A DNA stretch of 49,202 nucleotides from positions 1 through 49,202 of the forward strand of contig JACPSE010000140.1 of NCBI GenBank assembly GCA_016193465.1, given 5' to 3'. Every line of letters begins with the position of its first letter. The stretch's first letter is position 1. The notes under the pieces were generated by a model, which saw only the letters and a program-made list of their open reading frames with translations, was not told where the DNA came from and made no database searches. The position numbers and the translations under genes are program-made. This document shows positions 40,949-49,202 of the stretch, one piece after another. Source of the DNA: Deltaproteobacteria bacterium. GTDB taxonomy: Bacteria; Desulfobacterota; Binatia; UBA9968.

Positions 40949-42241
40949 ATGATTGAGCGTTACACCTGTCCAGAGATGGCTCGGATCTGGTCCGAGCAAA
41001 ACCAGTTTCAGATGTGGCTTGAGGTGGAGATTCTGGCCGCCGAGGCGCTGGCGCACTTGGGCAAGGTGCCAAAGGCGGCGGTTGCCCGGATCAGAAAAAG
41101 GGCCCGATTTAGGATAGCCCGGATGCGCAAGATCGAAAAGGAAGTGCGGCATGAGATGATCGCTTTTTTGAGTTCCGTCGCGGAGTCTTTGGGCGACGAT
41201 GCGCGTTTTCTCCATATGGGCATGACCTCTTCTGATGTCATGGATACTGCTTTGGCGTTGCAGCTTAAGGAGGCTGCTGCGCTCCTAGCTGAGGACGTGC
41301 GGGGACTCATGAGCGTGCTCAGACAACAGGCCTTTAAATACAAGCGGGTGCCAATGATCGGGCGCACCCATGGGATCCATGCCGAACCCATTACTTTCGG
41401 TCTTAAGCTGGCCCTATGGCACGAAGAGATGAGGCGCAATTTAGCCCGGCTGGAAAGGGCCGCTGATGAGGTCAGCGTGGGGATGATCTCCGGGGCCGTC
41501 GGCACATTCGCGCAGATATCGCCAAAGGTGGAAGCCTATGTCTGCAAGAAAAGCGGTCTCAAGCCCGCCTCTGTCTCCAATCAGATTATTCAGCGCGACC
41601 GCCATGCCTTCTTCTTTGCTACCCTGGCCGTGATTGCGGGTTCCGTGGAAAAATTTGCCGTCGAGGTTCGTCACCTCCAAAGGACGGAAGTCCAGGAGGC
41701 CGAAGAGCCGTTCACTAAGGGGCAGAAAGGGTCGTCGGCGATGCCCCATAAGAGGAACCCGATTCTCTCGGAAAACGTCTCAGGTCTGGCGCGGCTGATG
41801 CGCTCCTATGCCGCGGCGGCTCTCGAGAACATTCCTCTCTGGCACGAACGGGACATCAGCCACTCTTCCGTGGAGCGGGTGGTCGCCCCGGATGCGACGA
41901 TCCTGCTCGATTTCATGCTTCGGCGGATGACCTATATTCTGAAAGATCTCTGCGTCTACCCCGAAAACATGAGGCGTAACCTGGAAAGGAGCGGCGGGGC
42001 GATTTTCTCGGAGCGCGTGCTGCTCAGCCTCGTGGACAAAGGGTTGTCGCGTGATGTCGCCTACAGGATGGTTCAACGCCATGCCCTGAAAGCGGGCAAA
42101 GACGGCGGAGACCTCAAGCGCGAGGTCTTGCGGGACCCCGAAATGCGCCGCTATCTTTCGGCCCGCGATATTGAACAAATTTGGGATTTGAAACATTATC
42201 TGAAAAACGTCGACTTCATTTTCAATCGAGTCTTTCATTGA
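40949..42241 (+). CDS. purB: Adenylosuccinate lyase
   Basis: 430 residues from MIERYTCPEMARIW, the usual family start; an upstream in-frame start would translate the repeat. The fumarase/aspartase signature KGSSAMPHKRNPI (about residue 262) contains the mobile catalytic Ser loop. HMGMTSSDVMDTA and GRTHGIHAEPITFG carry the other active-site histidines. The tetramer cleaves SAICAR and adenylosuccinate, releasing fumarate. No ribosome-binding sequence is visible; the start is preceded by a T-rich stretch and the 7-bp repeat. Confidence 0.95.
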   Translation: MIERYTCPEMARIWSEQNQFQMWLEVEILAAEALAHLGKVPKAAVARIRKRARFRIARMRKIEKEVRHEMIAFLSSVAESLGDDARFLHMGMTSSDVMDTALALQLKEAAALLAEDVRGLMSVLRQQAFKYKRVPMIGRTHGIHAEPITFGLKLALWHEEMRRNLARLERAADEVSVGMISGAVGTFAQISPKVEAYVCKKSGLKPASVSNQIIQRDRHAFFFATLAVIAGSVEKFAVEVRHLQRTEVQEAEEPFTKGQKGSSAMPHKRNPILSENVSGLARLMRSYAAAALENIPLWHERDISHSSVERVVAPDATILLDFMLRRMTYILKDLCVYPENMRRNLERSGGAIFSERVLLSLVDKGLSRDVAYRMVQRHALKAGKDGGDLKREVLRDPEMRRYLSARDIEQIWDLKHYLKNVDFIFNRVFH

Positions 42242-42280
42242 GAGCGCCTTCGGGTTTTTGGCAGAGGGAAGAGTTGCTCC

Positions 42281-42520
42281 ATGCGGGTTAAAATTTTCGT
42301 TTGCCTCAAAGATGGGGTTTTGGACCCCCAAGGGAAAGCGGTAGCGCACTCGCTCCATTCGCTCGGCTATCAAGAGGTTCAGGACGTGCGGATGGGAAAA
42401 TACCTTGAGATTTCTCTGGACGTGCCGTCCCGTCAGGCCGCCGAGCTCAAGATCCGTGAGATGTGCGACAAGTTGCTCGCCAATCCGGTGATCGAGGATT
42501 ACCGCTTTGAAATTGAGTAG
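42281..42520 (+). CDS. purS: FGAM synthetase subunit PurS
   Basis: 79 residues. MRVKIFVCLKDGVLDPQGKAVAHSLHSLGYQEVQDVRMGKYLEI is the standard PurS pattern. The small protein bridges PurQ and PurL and helps channel ammonia. GAGGGAAGAG precedes the ATG. The TAG stop is part of a cag-TAG-g-type repeat unit. Confidence 0.95.
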   Translation: MRVKIFVCLKDGVLDPQGKAVAHSLHSLGYQEVQDVRMGKYLEISLDVPSRQAAELKIREMCDKLLANPVIEDYRFEIE

Positions 42521-42617
42521 GCGGAAGGCAACAGGCGTGAGGCAACAGGCAAACGCCAGGAACGTAAAATCTTTGGCCGATTGACGAACAACGAGTAACG
42601 AATCACGAGTAACGAAA
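42518..42617. repeat. Short-period repeat tract I between purS and purQ
   Basis: Two different tracts are joined. 42519-42560 contains ggcggaa, ggcaaca, ggcgtga, ggcaaca, ggcaaac units. 42585-42617 contains aacgagt, aacgaat, cacgagt, aacgaaa in 7-base register. The two do not pair with each other. The tract includes the purS stop and ends directly at the purQ ATG. Confidence 0.75.
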
Positions 42618-42618
42618 C

Positions 42619-43335
42619 ATGCGTTGGGGTGTTATCGTCTTTCCCGGCTGCTGCGACGAGCAAGATGTCTACGATTGCCTAAAGCACAATTTGGGGCAAA
42701 GGGTCGAGTTTCTCTGGCACAAGGATCGTCTGAACGGCGGGTTCGACTGCATCGTCCTGCCGGGAGGATTCTCCTACGGTGATTATCTCCGCTGCGGCGC
42801 AATGGCGCGTTTTTCTCCGATCATGCAAGGAGTTGTGGAGTTTGCGCGCCTGGGCGGTCTGGTCCTGGGAATCTGCAATGGCTTTCAGATCCTCTGCGAG
42901 GCCGGCCTCCTGCCCGGAGCGCTGGTGCGCAATGCCTCTTTGCAGTTTATCTGCCGTCAGGTTTTCTTGCGCGTGGAAGAAAGCGACACTCCGTTTACCT
43001 GCGCTGCCAAGAAAGGGCAGCTCTTGAGGCTTCCAATCAAGCACGGCGAGGGCTGCTATTACGCGGATCCTGGTACGCTGGAGCGTCTGCATAAGAATCG
43101 CCAGGTCCTGGTCCGCTACGTGGATGGCAAAGGAAGGACTTCGCCCTCGGCCAATCCGAATGGTTCTCTCGATCACATCGCCGGTGTTTGCAACGACGGG
43201 AGAAATGTCTTCGGGCTCATGCCTCATCCGGAGGACGCGGGAGAGAAAATCCTGGGGAGTGAGGACGGACTCAAGATTTTCTCCTCGGTGATAGCTGCTT
43301 GCGACAAGCGGGAGAAAAGGGCGTGGCTCGGCTAG
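42619..43335 (+). CDS. purQ: FGAM synthetase glutaminase subunit PurQ
   Basis: 238 residues. Class I glutamine amidotransferase with nucleophile C86 in LGICNGFQ and H203/E205 in MPHPED. It supplies ammonia to Pur[20 protein letters not shown] is characteristic of PurQ. No ribosome-binding sequence is present: the bases before the ATG are the 7-bp repeat (aacgaaac). The end of the gene overlaps the purL start by 13 bases. Confidence 0.95.
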   Translation: MRWGVIVFPGCCDEQDVYDCLKHNLGQRVEFLWHKDRLNGGFDCIVLPGGFSYGDYLRCGAMARFSPIMQGVVEFARLGGLVLGICNGFQILCEAGLLPGALVRNASLQFICRQVFLRVEESDTPFTCAAKKGQLLRLPIKHGEGCYYADPGTLERLHKNRQVLVRYVDGKGRTSPSANPNGSLDHIAGVCNDGRNVFGLMPHPEDAGEKILGSEDGLKIFSSVIAACDKREKRAWLG

Positions 43336-45575
43336 GCGCGAAACCATACGACCAACCGTCCATCAACGCTGAAATCATCGCCAGCCATGGTCTCAGCGAG
43401 GATGAGTATAAGAGGATCGTCGAGATCCTGGGACGAGAGCCCAACTACACCGAGCTGGGGGTCTTCTCTGTGATGTGGTCGGAGCACTGCAGCTATAAGA
43501 GCTCCAAAGTCCACCTCAAGTTGCTCCCCACGGATGGGCCGGCAGTGCTTCAGGGGCCCGGGGAGAACGCCGGCATTGTGGATATCGGCAACGGGCAGGT
43601 GGCGGTCTTTAAGATGGAGAGCCACAACCACCCTTCTTTCATCGAGCCCTACCAGGGAGCGGCCACCGGAGTCGGAGGAATTTTGCGAGACATATTCACA
43701 ATGGGGGCGCGCCCTATTGCCTCCTTGAATTCGCTCCGTTTTGGCAGCTTCGATCATCCCCGAACGCCGTATCTGCTGAGCGGCGTGGTCTCGGGGATCG
43801 GAGGGTACGGCAACTGCGTGGGGGTTCCCACGGTGGGGGGGGAGCTTTTTTTCGACGAGTCCTACAACGCCAATATCCTGGTGAACGCTTTCACGCTCGG
43901 CATTGCGGAGAAAAGGCGCATATTTAAAGGGACGGCAAAGGGAGCCGGTAACTCTCTGATCTATGTTGGGGCCAAGACCGGGAGAGACGGCATCCACGGT
44001 GCCACCATGGCCTCCGAGGCCTTCTCCGAAGAGTCGGAAAAACGGAGACCGACGGTCCAGGTGGGCGATCCTTTCACCGAGAAGCTTCTTCTAGAGGCAT
44101 GTCTCGAGCTGATGAAGGGCCATTGCCTGGTGGGAATCCAGGATATGGGCGCCGCCGGACTCACGAGCTCGGCCGCGGAGATGGCCGCGCGTGGGGGAAG
44201 TGGGGTGGAACTCGATCTCTCCCGCGTTCCGCTGAGGGAGCGACGGATGACTCCATATGAGATTCTCCTGTCAGAGTCGCAGGAGCGGATGTTGCTGGTC
44301 GCAAAAAAGGGCAAGGAAAATGAGGTCAAACGCATTTTCGAGAAGTGGGATCTCGATGCGGTAGTGGTTGGCAAAGTGACGCGCGACAGGCTGTTCCGCG
44401 CTTTCTTCGATGGGGCAGAGGTGGTCCGCATCCCGGTTGTCGCGCTGAGCTCTGACGCGCCCGTCTATAGTCGGCCAGCGGAGCGGCCGCAAGGCCAGGA
44501 TGAATTGCAGCGGCTGGATTTGGAGAAGATCGAGGTGCCCAAAGATCTCGGCGCGACTCTGAAGCTCCTTCTGGAGTCGCCAAATGTTGCCTCCAAGGAG
44601 TGGGTCTTCCGGCAGTATGACCACTTCGTCCGTAGCAACACCGTGGTGGCGCCGGGCGCGGATGCCGCGGTGATACGTATCAAGGGAACCGACAAGGCCC
44701 TGGCTCTTACCGTGGATGGTAACGGCCGCTATTGTTATCTGGATCCGTATGTTGGAGGGATTTTGGCAGTGGCGGAGGCGGCTCGGAATCTCGCCTGCGT
44801 GGGCGCTCGGCCTCTTGGGCTGACCGATTGCCTCAACTTTGGCAGCCCGGAGAGGCCGGATGTCATGTGGCAATTCTCCCAGGTTCTCCAGGGCATGCGG
44901 GATGCCTGCATCACATTGGGCGTGCCTGTTGTGAGCGGCAACGTGAGCTTCTATAATGAAACTGACGGCGTGCCTATCTATCCAACCCCCACGGTGGGGA
45001 TGGTTGGTCTCCTGCAGAAGGTGGAGCGGCATGCAACGCCGTGGTTTAAGTCTTCGGGTGATTTAGTAGTGCTCCTGGGACGCAATCGGGAAGAGCTTGG
45101 GGGGAGCGAGTATCTGAAGGTTGTTCATGGGATAGTAAAGGGTACTCCTCCCTGGATCGATTTGAGGTTGGAGCGGGCGGTACAACAGTGTTGTATTAAG
45201 GCTATCGAGAAAGGCATTATTCGCTCTGCTCATGACATGTCCGAGGGCGGGCTGGGGGTAACGCTGGCAGAGTGCTGCATCAGCGGGCCTGAGAAGCCCC
45301 TAGGGGTAAGGGTCGAGCTCCGGGAGATGATGCGCGGTGATGCCCGTCTATTTGGGGAGTCGCAGTCGCGTATCATTGTCACTTTGAGGGAGAAAGAGCT
45401 CAATCGTTTTAGGCAGATCGCCGTTAAAGAAGGGGCGCCGATGCAGGTAATTGGCGAGGTCGGCGGCGGGCATCTGGCGGTTCATCCCCTGGTCCGAGTG
45501 CCAGTGGACGAGCTCAGGGCCGTATGGTTGGGTGGTCTGGAAAGACGGCTTCGAGGGCAGGGTAAAGAGTTGTAG
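43323..45575 (+). CDS. purL: FGAM synthetase large subunit PurL (small-type)
   Basis: 750 residues, the size of the PurS/PurQ-dependent form. The start is taken as GTG at 43323, with GGAG eight bases upstream; a TTG eight codons earlier is also in frame. [42 protein letters not shown] and the second AIRS-like half ([20 protein letters not shown]) mark the ATP-grasp-like AIRS duplication. It converts FGAR, ATP and ammonia to FGAM. The TAG stop lies inside a 32-base palindrome. Confidence 0.95.
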   Translation: MARLGAKPYDQPSINAEIIASHGLSEDEYKRIVEILGREPNYTELGVFSVMWSEHCSYKSSKVHLKLLPTDGPAVLQGPGENAGIVDIGNGQVAVFKMESHNHPSFIEPYQGAATGVGGILRDIFTMGARPIASLNSLRFGSFDHPRTPYLLSGVVSGIGGYGNCVGVPTVGGELFFDESYNANILVNAFTLGIAEKRRIFKGTAKGAGNSLIYVGAKTGRDGIHGATMASEAFSEESEKRRPTVQVGDPFTEKLLLEACLELMKGHCLVGIQDMGAAGLTSSAAEMAARGGSGVELDLSRVPLRERRMTPYEILLSESQERMLLVAKKGKENEVKRIFEKWDLDAVVVGKVTRDRLFRAFFDGAEVVRIPVVALSSDAPVYSRPAERPQGQDELQRLDLEKIEVPKDLGATLKLLLESPNVASKEWVFRQYDHFVRSNTVVAPGADAAVIRIKGTDKALALTVDGNGRYCYLDPYVGGILAVAEAARNLACVGARPLGLTDCLNFGSPERPDVMWQFSQVLQGMRDACITLGVPVVSGNVSFYNETDGVPIYPTPTVGMVGLLQKVERHATPWFKSSGDLVVLLGRNREELGGSEYLKVVHGIVKGTPPWIDLRLERAVQQCCIKAIEKGIIRSAHDMSEGGLGVTLAECCISGPEKPLGVRVELREMMRGDARLFGESQSRIIVTLREKELNRFRQIAVKEGAPMQVIGEVGGGHLAVHPLVRVPVDELRAVWLGGLERRLRGQGKEL

Positions 45576-45601
45576 GGGCGTATCGCGATACGCCCGTACA
45601 A
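45570..45601. repeat. 32-bp palindrome containing the purL stop codon
   Basis: TTGTA-G-GGGCGTATCG pairs with CGATACGCCC-G-TACAA: a palindrome with a single mismatched pair and almost no loop. There is no T-tract. This GTAGGGGCG...CGCCC(C)TAC type is a familiar REP-like sequence in many environmental genomes (from memory). It may slow polymerase between purL and purF. Confidence 0.75.
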
Positions 45602-45655
45602 GGGAGGAAAGGTTGAAGGAAGCTGGCAAGAGTAGTCAAGAGGTGGTTTCAGGAG

Positions 45656-47083
45656 ATGTTCGATAAATTCCACGATGAGTGCGCTGTCATGGGGATCTTC
45701 GGCCACCCCGAGGCGGCCAACATGGTTTACCTCGGCCTCTACGCTCTTCAACACCGGGGACAGGAATCTTCCGGCATCGTCTCCTCCGACGGCAAAGCCC
45801 TCATCTCTCATCGCCAGATGGGGCTGGTGGCGGATATCTTCAAAGAGGATGTCATCAAGCGCCTCGAAGGCTCCAGCGCGATTGGCCACAACCGCTATTC
45901 TACCAGCGGCCAGAGCCATCTCAAAAACGCGCAGCCGTTTGTTGTTGAATATGCTCAAGGTCCGATTGCGATATCCCACAATGGCAACCTGGTCAACGCC
46001 GGGATGCTGCGTGATGAGTTAGAGGCCTACGGCTCCATCTTTCAGTCCACCTCTGACACTGAGGTGATCATCCATCTCATCGCCACCTCCAAGGAAGCGA
46101 CTCTCATGGGCAGGATTGTCGAGGCGTTGAGCCGCGTCAGGGGGGCCTACTCGCTTCTCTTCTTGACGCTGGACCGGATGATCGCGGCGCGTGATCCGAT
46201 GGGGTTTCGGCCGTTGGTTCTGGGAAAGTTTAAGGTTGGGCGGAATCGGAATGGCTATGTGGTAGCCTCAGAGAGCTGTGCGCTGGATTTGATCGAGGCC
46301 GAATATCTGAGAGAAGTGGAGCCCGGGGAAATCATCACCTTCGGCCCCAAGGGGATGGAATCGTTGAAGCCGTTTCCGCCGGTCCCTCATGCAAAGTGCA
46401 TCTTTGAATACATTTACTTTTCCCGCCCAGACAGCAATCTCTACGGTCGCAACGTCTATCAGGTAAGAAAGGAGCTGGGCCGGCAGCTCGCGCGCGAAAA
46501 CCCGGTGCAGGCAGACCTGGTAACCCCGGTGCCGGATTCCGGTGTGCCCGCGGCGATTGGCTACTCGGAGCAATCCGGCCTTCCACTGGAGTTCGGGCTG
46601 ATCCGCAATCACTATGTGGGGCGGACCTTCATCGAGCCGCAGCAGTCGATTCGACACTTCGGCGTCAAGATAAAACTCAATGCCCAGCGCGAGGTGCTGA
46701 AAGGGAAGAGGGTAGTGGTGGTGGATGACTCGATCGTGCGCGGGACTACCAGCCGCAAGATCATCCGGATGCTGCGCGATGCCGGCGCGAAAGAAGTTCA
46801 CATGCGGATCAGCTCCCCGCCGACGATCAGCCCCTGCTATTACGGGATTGATACCCCCACCCGTTCGGAGCTGATTGCATCCTCCAGTTCCGTGGAGGAG
46901 ATCCGCAAGTTCATCGAAGCGGACAGCCTCGGCTATATCAGCCGCGAGGGCATGTACGGTTTTCTAGACGGTCGGACCGACGGTTTTTGCGATGCCTGCT
47001 TCAGCGGCAACTATCCGGTCCACTTCGACGACGAAGGCCACACCCGCCAGCTCCACCTCTTCGAGGCCACACAGCAGCGGTGA
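45656..47083 (+). CDS. purF: Amidophosphoribosyltransferase
   Basis: 475 residues. A short propeptide (MFDKFHDE) precedes the Ntn nucleophile C9 of the glutaminase domain (RGQESSGI, GHNRYSTSG, SHNGNLVN). The PRPP loop is VVVVDDSIVRGTTS. Four cysteines (in HAKCIFEY, ISPCYYG and FCDAC) match the 4Fe-4S site of the Bacillus-type enzyme. It starts purine synthesis by making phosphoribosylamine. AGGAG directly abuts the ATG, an unusually short spacing; no other in-frame start exists. Confidence 0.96.
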   Translation: MFDKFHDECAVMGIFGHPEAANMVYLGLYALQHRGQESSGIVSSDGKALISHRQMGLVADIFKEDVIKRLEGSSAIGHNRYSTSGQSHLKNAQPFVVEYAQGPIAISHNGNLVNAGMLRDELEAYGSIFQSTSDTEVIIHLIATSKEATLMGRIVEALSRVRGAYSLLFLTLDRMIAARDPMGFRPLVLGKFKVGRNRNGYVVASESCALDLIEAEYLREVEPGEIITFGPKGMESLKPFPPVPHAKCIFEYIYFSRPDSNLYGRNVYQVRKELGRQLARENPVQADLVTPVPDSGVPAAIGYSEQSGLPLEFGLIRNHYVGRTFIEPQQSIRHFGVKIKLNAQREVLKGKRVVVVDDSIVRGTTSRKIIRMLRDAGAKEVHMRISSPPTISPCYYGIDTPTRSELIASSSSVEEIRKFIEADSLGYISREGMYGFLDGRTDGFCDACFSGNYPVHFDDEGHTRQLHLFEATQQR

Positions 47084-47146
47084 ATTGTCGAACCAAAGAG
47101 AATAGTTTCGTCACGCTTTAATTTCTGCCCGAAACGGACAAAAATA

Positions 47147-47180
47147 GGCCAAGGCAAACGGCGGACCGATTACCTTGGCC
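47147..47180. terminator. Hairpin between purF and the SWIB gene
   Basis: GGCCAAGG (47147-47154) pairs with CCTTGGCC (47173-47180) around an 18-base loop. On the minus strand the exit is TATTTTTG, so it suits termination of the SWIB transcript; on the plus strand it follows purF with only ATTCTT. Confidence 0.6.
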
Positions 47181-47211
47181 ATTCTTGGGTGGAATTTAAC
47201 GAACTAGAGAG

Positions 47212-47478
47212 CTACTTCAAGTGTCGACTGACCAGCTTGGTCATCTCGAACATGGTGACCTGTTTCTTGCCGCCGAAAACCACTTTCAGGTTATCGTCGG
47301 CATTGATCATGGTCTTCTTCTTTTTGTCCTGAAGCCCTCTGCGCTTGATGTAGGCCCAGAGCTTCTTGGTCACCTGCGTGCGAGGCAGAGGTTTGCTGCC
47401 GACAACTGCTGCCAGAGAAGAATCGGGTTGCACAGGCTTCATGAATGCAGCGTTCGGTTTGCGTTTTTTTGCGGCCAT
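47212..47478 (-). CDS. SWIB/MDM2 domain protein
   Basis: 88 residues. A Lys/Arg-rich N-terminus (MAAKKRKP) is followed by the SWIB fold: LPRTQVTKKLWAYIKRRGLQD, then KKTMINADDNLKVVFGGKKQVTMFEMTKLVSRHL. AAGGAGG lies before the ATG. SWIB domains are known from eukaryotic chromatin remodellers and from chlamydial and other bacterial proteins, where DNA association has been suggested; the bacterial function is largely unknown. A single-domain, basic protein like this could be nucleoid-associated. Isolated between purF (convergent) and hydantoinase B. Confidence 0.88.
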   Translation of the reverse strand: MAAKKRKPNAAFMKPVQPDSSLAAVVGSKPLPRTQVTKKLWAYIKRRGLQDKKKKTMINADDNLKVVFGGKKQVTMFEMTKLVSRHLK

Positions 47479-47553
47479 TGTTTCCTCCTTGAAGCGATTT
47501 ATTTACTAGCCCGTTCTTATACCAGAGGTGATTTCTTTTTGCTAGCTTTTTTT

Positions 47554-49202
47554 TCATTTCTTTCCCCGTAGCCTAAGGGTCCCTGCCTGGTCCAGGACAG
47601 GCTCGCCATTTTTCAGCTCCAGGGCTACTCCGTAATCGAGTCTCGCGCTCTCCATCGAGACGTAAATTTGCCGCACGTCCTCAAGGACCCATTCCGGGGG
47701 TCGCTCCCGAGGATTACCTATTCCGCCGCCGCCCGGCCTTTCCAGACGGAGGAGGTCCCCTTGTTGCAGGACGTAATCGCCGAAGCGCGAGGGAAGTCTC
47801 TTTTCCCCCTCGGCGCCGGGGTTGATAATGCAGGCCCCTCTGCCACCCTGTTTCCCTCTTTCGTGGCCCCAAGGCGCTATCAGGTGCTTGTCCGTGCGCA
47901 ACGAGAAACGGACCTCGTCTTGAAGGACGCGGTACTCCCGGACGAAACCCAGGCCGCCGCGCCAGCAGCCGGCACCACCGGAGTCGGGTAGCAATTCGAA
48001 GCGCTCTACCCGGGTGGGGAATTCTGATTCGATAATCTCAACCGGAGCTGTCTTACAATTGCTCAAGTGGAACGCTGTCGCCGATACCCCGTCTTTGCCC
48101 CACCGGGCGCCGGTGCCGCCGGTAAAGATCTCATAGTGGACATAGGCTCTTTTGCCCCCTGTGCTCTGCCCTCCCAGGACCATGGCGGCGCTGCCCGAGC
48201 CTCCGGCGATTCTCTTCCCAGGGACGAAACGGCCCAGGGCCTTGAAGATCGCCTCCACGACCACATGGGCGGTGGGCATATAGGTGTTGACCGCGGCAGG
48301 AAAGCGGGGATCGAGCACGCTCCCCTCGCGAAAGGTGGTCCTCACCAAGCGGCCTAGTCCCTGGTTGATGGGAAGGTAGGGGTCGATCAGACAAATGATA
48401 GCATAGGTGCAGCAGGCTTGTACCAGAGGGGGGCGGATGTTGGCTGGGCCCCTGGTCTGATCGCCGGAGCGGCTGAAGTCGAAGCGGATCTGGTCTCCTC
48501 TCTTTTCCACGGCGACATGAATTCGTATCGGACTCTCGAGATCGATGCCATCATGATCGATAAAACCCTCTCCCTCTGCCTCTCCATCCGGCCAGGAGGC
48601 GACTGCCTGGCGCACGATGCTCTCGGTGTGTAGGGAGAGTTGTTCGGTGCAAGCCAGCACGGTTTCTTTCCCGTAGCGCTCCATGAGCTCGGAAAACCTT
48701 CTCTCCCCCAGGCGGTTGGATCCCACTTGCCCACGGAGATCCCCAATCACCAGCTCCGGCGTGCGACTGTTGGCGGTAATGATCGACTCGATCTCTTTAA
48801 CCGTTTGCAGCCGGGAGGCATACTTTACCGGCGGCAAATGGAGACCTTCCTGAAAGATCTCACGGGCCTGCCCCGAGCCGCTGCCAGGGACGGTGCCGCC
48901 GATATCGCTTTTGTGGGCCATGTTGGCGGCAAAGCCGACCCACTCCCCGCGGTAAAAGATCGGCGTCAGCACCGCCATGTCCGGGGCATGAGGACTCCCC
49001 CCCAGGTAAGGGTGATTGGTGATGAAGGCATCCCCTTCCTGGATCTCGGAAGGGGAATAGGTTTTCAGCACACCCTGGGCGCAGGCGGGAAAGGCGCCCA
49101 TGTGAAGGGGCAGGACAACATGCTGGGCGACGACATCTCCGTTGCAGTTTAAGATGGCGCAGCTGGCGTCCTGGGATTCGCGGATGATGGTGGAGAAGCC
49201 GG
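47554..49202 (-). CDS. hyuB: Hydantoinase B/oxoprolinase family protein, 5' end outside window
   Basis: The frame stays open from the stop at 47554 to the window edge, giving about 549 residues; the true start lies beyond 49202. The first visible residues (FSTIIRESQDASCAILNCNGDVVAQ) are the normal opening segment of HyuB, so few residues are missing. DAFITNHPYLGGSPHAPD, HKSDIGGTVPGS and the C-terminal RPGGGGIGNP are family motifs. With HyuA it forms an ATP-dependent hydantoinase, 5-oxoprolinase or acetophenone-carboxylase-type enzyme; HyuA should lie just beyond the edge. It may belong functionally with the heterocycle island. Confidence 0.92.
   Translation of the reverse strand, partial: GFSTIIRESQDASCAILNCNGDVVAQHVVLPLHMGAFPACAQGVLKTYSPSEIQEGDAFITNHPYLGGSPHAPDMAVLTPIFYRGEWVGFAANMAHKSDIGGTVPGSGSGQAREIFQEGLHLPPVKYASRLQTVKEIESIITANSRTPELVIGDLRGQVGSNRLGERRFSELMERYGKETVLACTEQLSLHTESIVRQAVASWPDGEAEGEGFIDHDGIDLESPIRIHVAVEKRGDQIRFDFSRSGDQTRGPANIRPPLVQACCTYAIICLIDPYLPINQGLGRLVRTTFREGSVLDPRFPAAVNTYMPTAHVVVEAIFKALGRFVPGKRIAGGSGSAAMVLGGQSTGGKRAYVHYEIFTGGTGARWGKDGVSATAFHLSNCKTAPVEIIESEFPTRVERFELLPDSGGAGCWRGGLGFVREYRVLQDEVRFSLRTDKHLIAPWGHERGKQGGRGACIINPGAEGEKRLPSRFGDYVLQQGDLLRLERPGGGGIGNPRERPPEWVLEDVRQIYVSMESARLDYGVALELKNGEPVLDQAGTLRLRGKK

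Overview
The window looks like chromosome from an uncultured, moderately GC-rich, Gram-negative (diderm) bacterium. A complete MlaE-MlaF-MlaD-MlaC phospholipid-transport operon implies an outer membrane. The mix of UbiD-type decarboxylases, molybdenum hydroxylases, orphan NMT1-type binding proteins, an M19 dipeptidase, hydantoinase B and an SBBP-repeat surface protein is typical of metagenome-derived lineages such as Rokubacteria/Methylomirabilota, Binatota or Tectomicrobia. That placement is inference from gene content, not from a marker-gene tree.

Layout. 1-4.3 kb: a large secreted SBBP/PKD-repeat protein gene broken by two frame changes. 4.3-4.9 kb: a DUF433/DUF5615 toxin-antitoxin-like pair. 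5.0-10.6 kb: a peptide/nickel-type ABC importer (binding lipoprotein plus two permeases, no ATPases), a divergent M19 dipeptidase and an orphan NMT1-type binding protein. 10.8-23.3 kb: a catabolic island with two UbiD decarboxylases, a 48-residue zinc-ribbon protein, a stand-alone molybdenum hydroxylase large subunit, an MFS transporter, an Old Yellow Enzyme-type reductase and a complete three-subunit molybdenum hydroxylase. 23.4-24.8 kb: an alpha/beta hydrolase beside nested remnants of a REP-associated transposase and an integron-type integrase. 24.8-31.7 kb: gamma-carbonic anhydrase-like protein, L-2-hydroxyglutarate oxidase, zinc alcohol dehydrogenase, the mla operon, a TrmN6-like methyltransferase and a DciA-like DUF721 protein. 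31.8-36.3 kb: B12-dependent ribonucleotide reductase (nrdJ) with a probable NrdR-controlled promoter, a degenerate HNH protein, a retropepsin-like protease and a small membrane protein. 36.5-47.1 kb: housekeeping genes rpsO, pnp, M16 peptidase, dut, purB, purS, purQ, purL, purF. 47.2-49.2 kb: a SWIB-domain protein and the 3' part of hydantoinase B.

How the genes fit together. The catabolic island reads as uptake (binding protein, MFS), hydroxylation of an aromatic or N-heteroaromatic ring (Mo hydroxylases), non-oxidative decarboxylation (UbiD), and ring reduction (ene-reductase). The substrate cannot be named from sequence. The purine block encodes most of the FGAM-synthetase pathway (PurS/PurQ/PurL as three proteins) plus PurF and PurB.

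The most striking unexplained structure is a recurring class of short-period tandem repeats, mostly 7 bp with 9 bp and about 6 bp variants. They sit at gene ends and often form two self-complementary arms around a short spacer. Each copy has a different primary sequence, but the architecture is the same: at least ten tracts from 0.5 to 42.6 kb. Several contain the stop codon of the upstream gene or abut the start codon of the downstream gene, and three are translated inside genes. No rRNA, tRNA or CRISPR array was seen.
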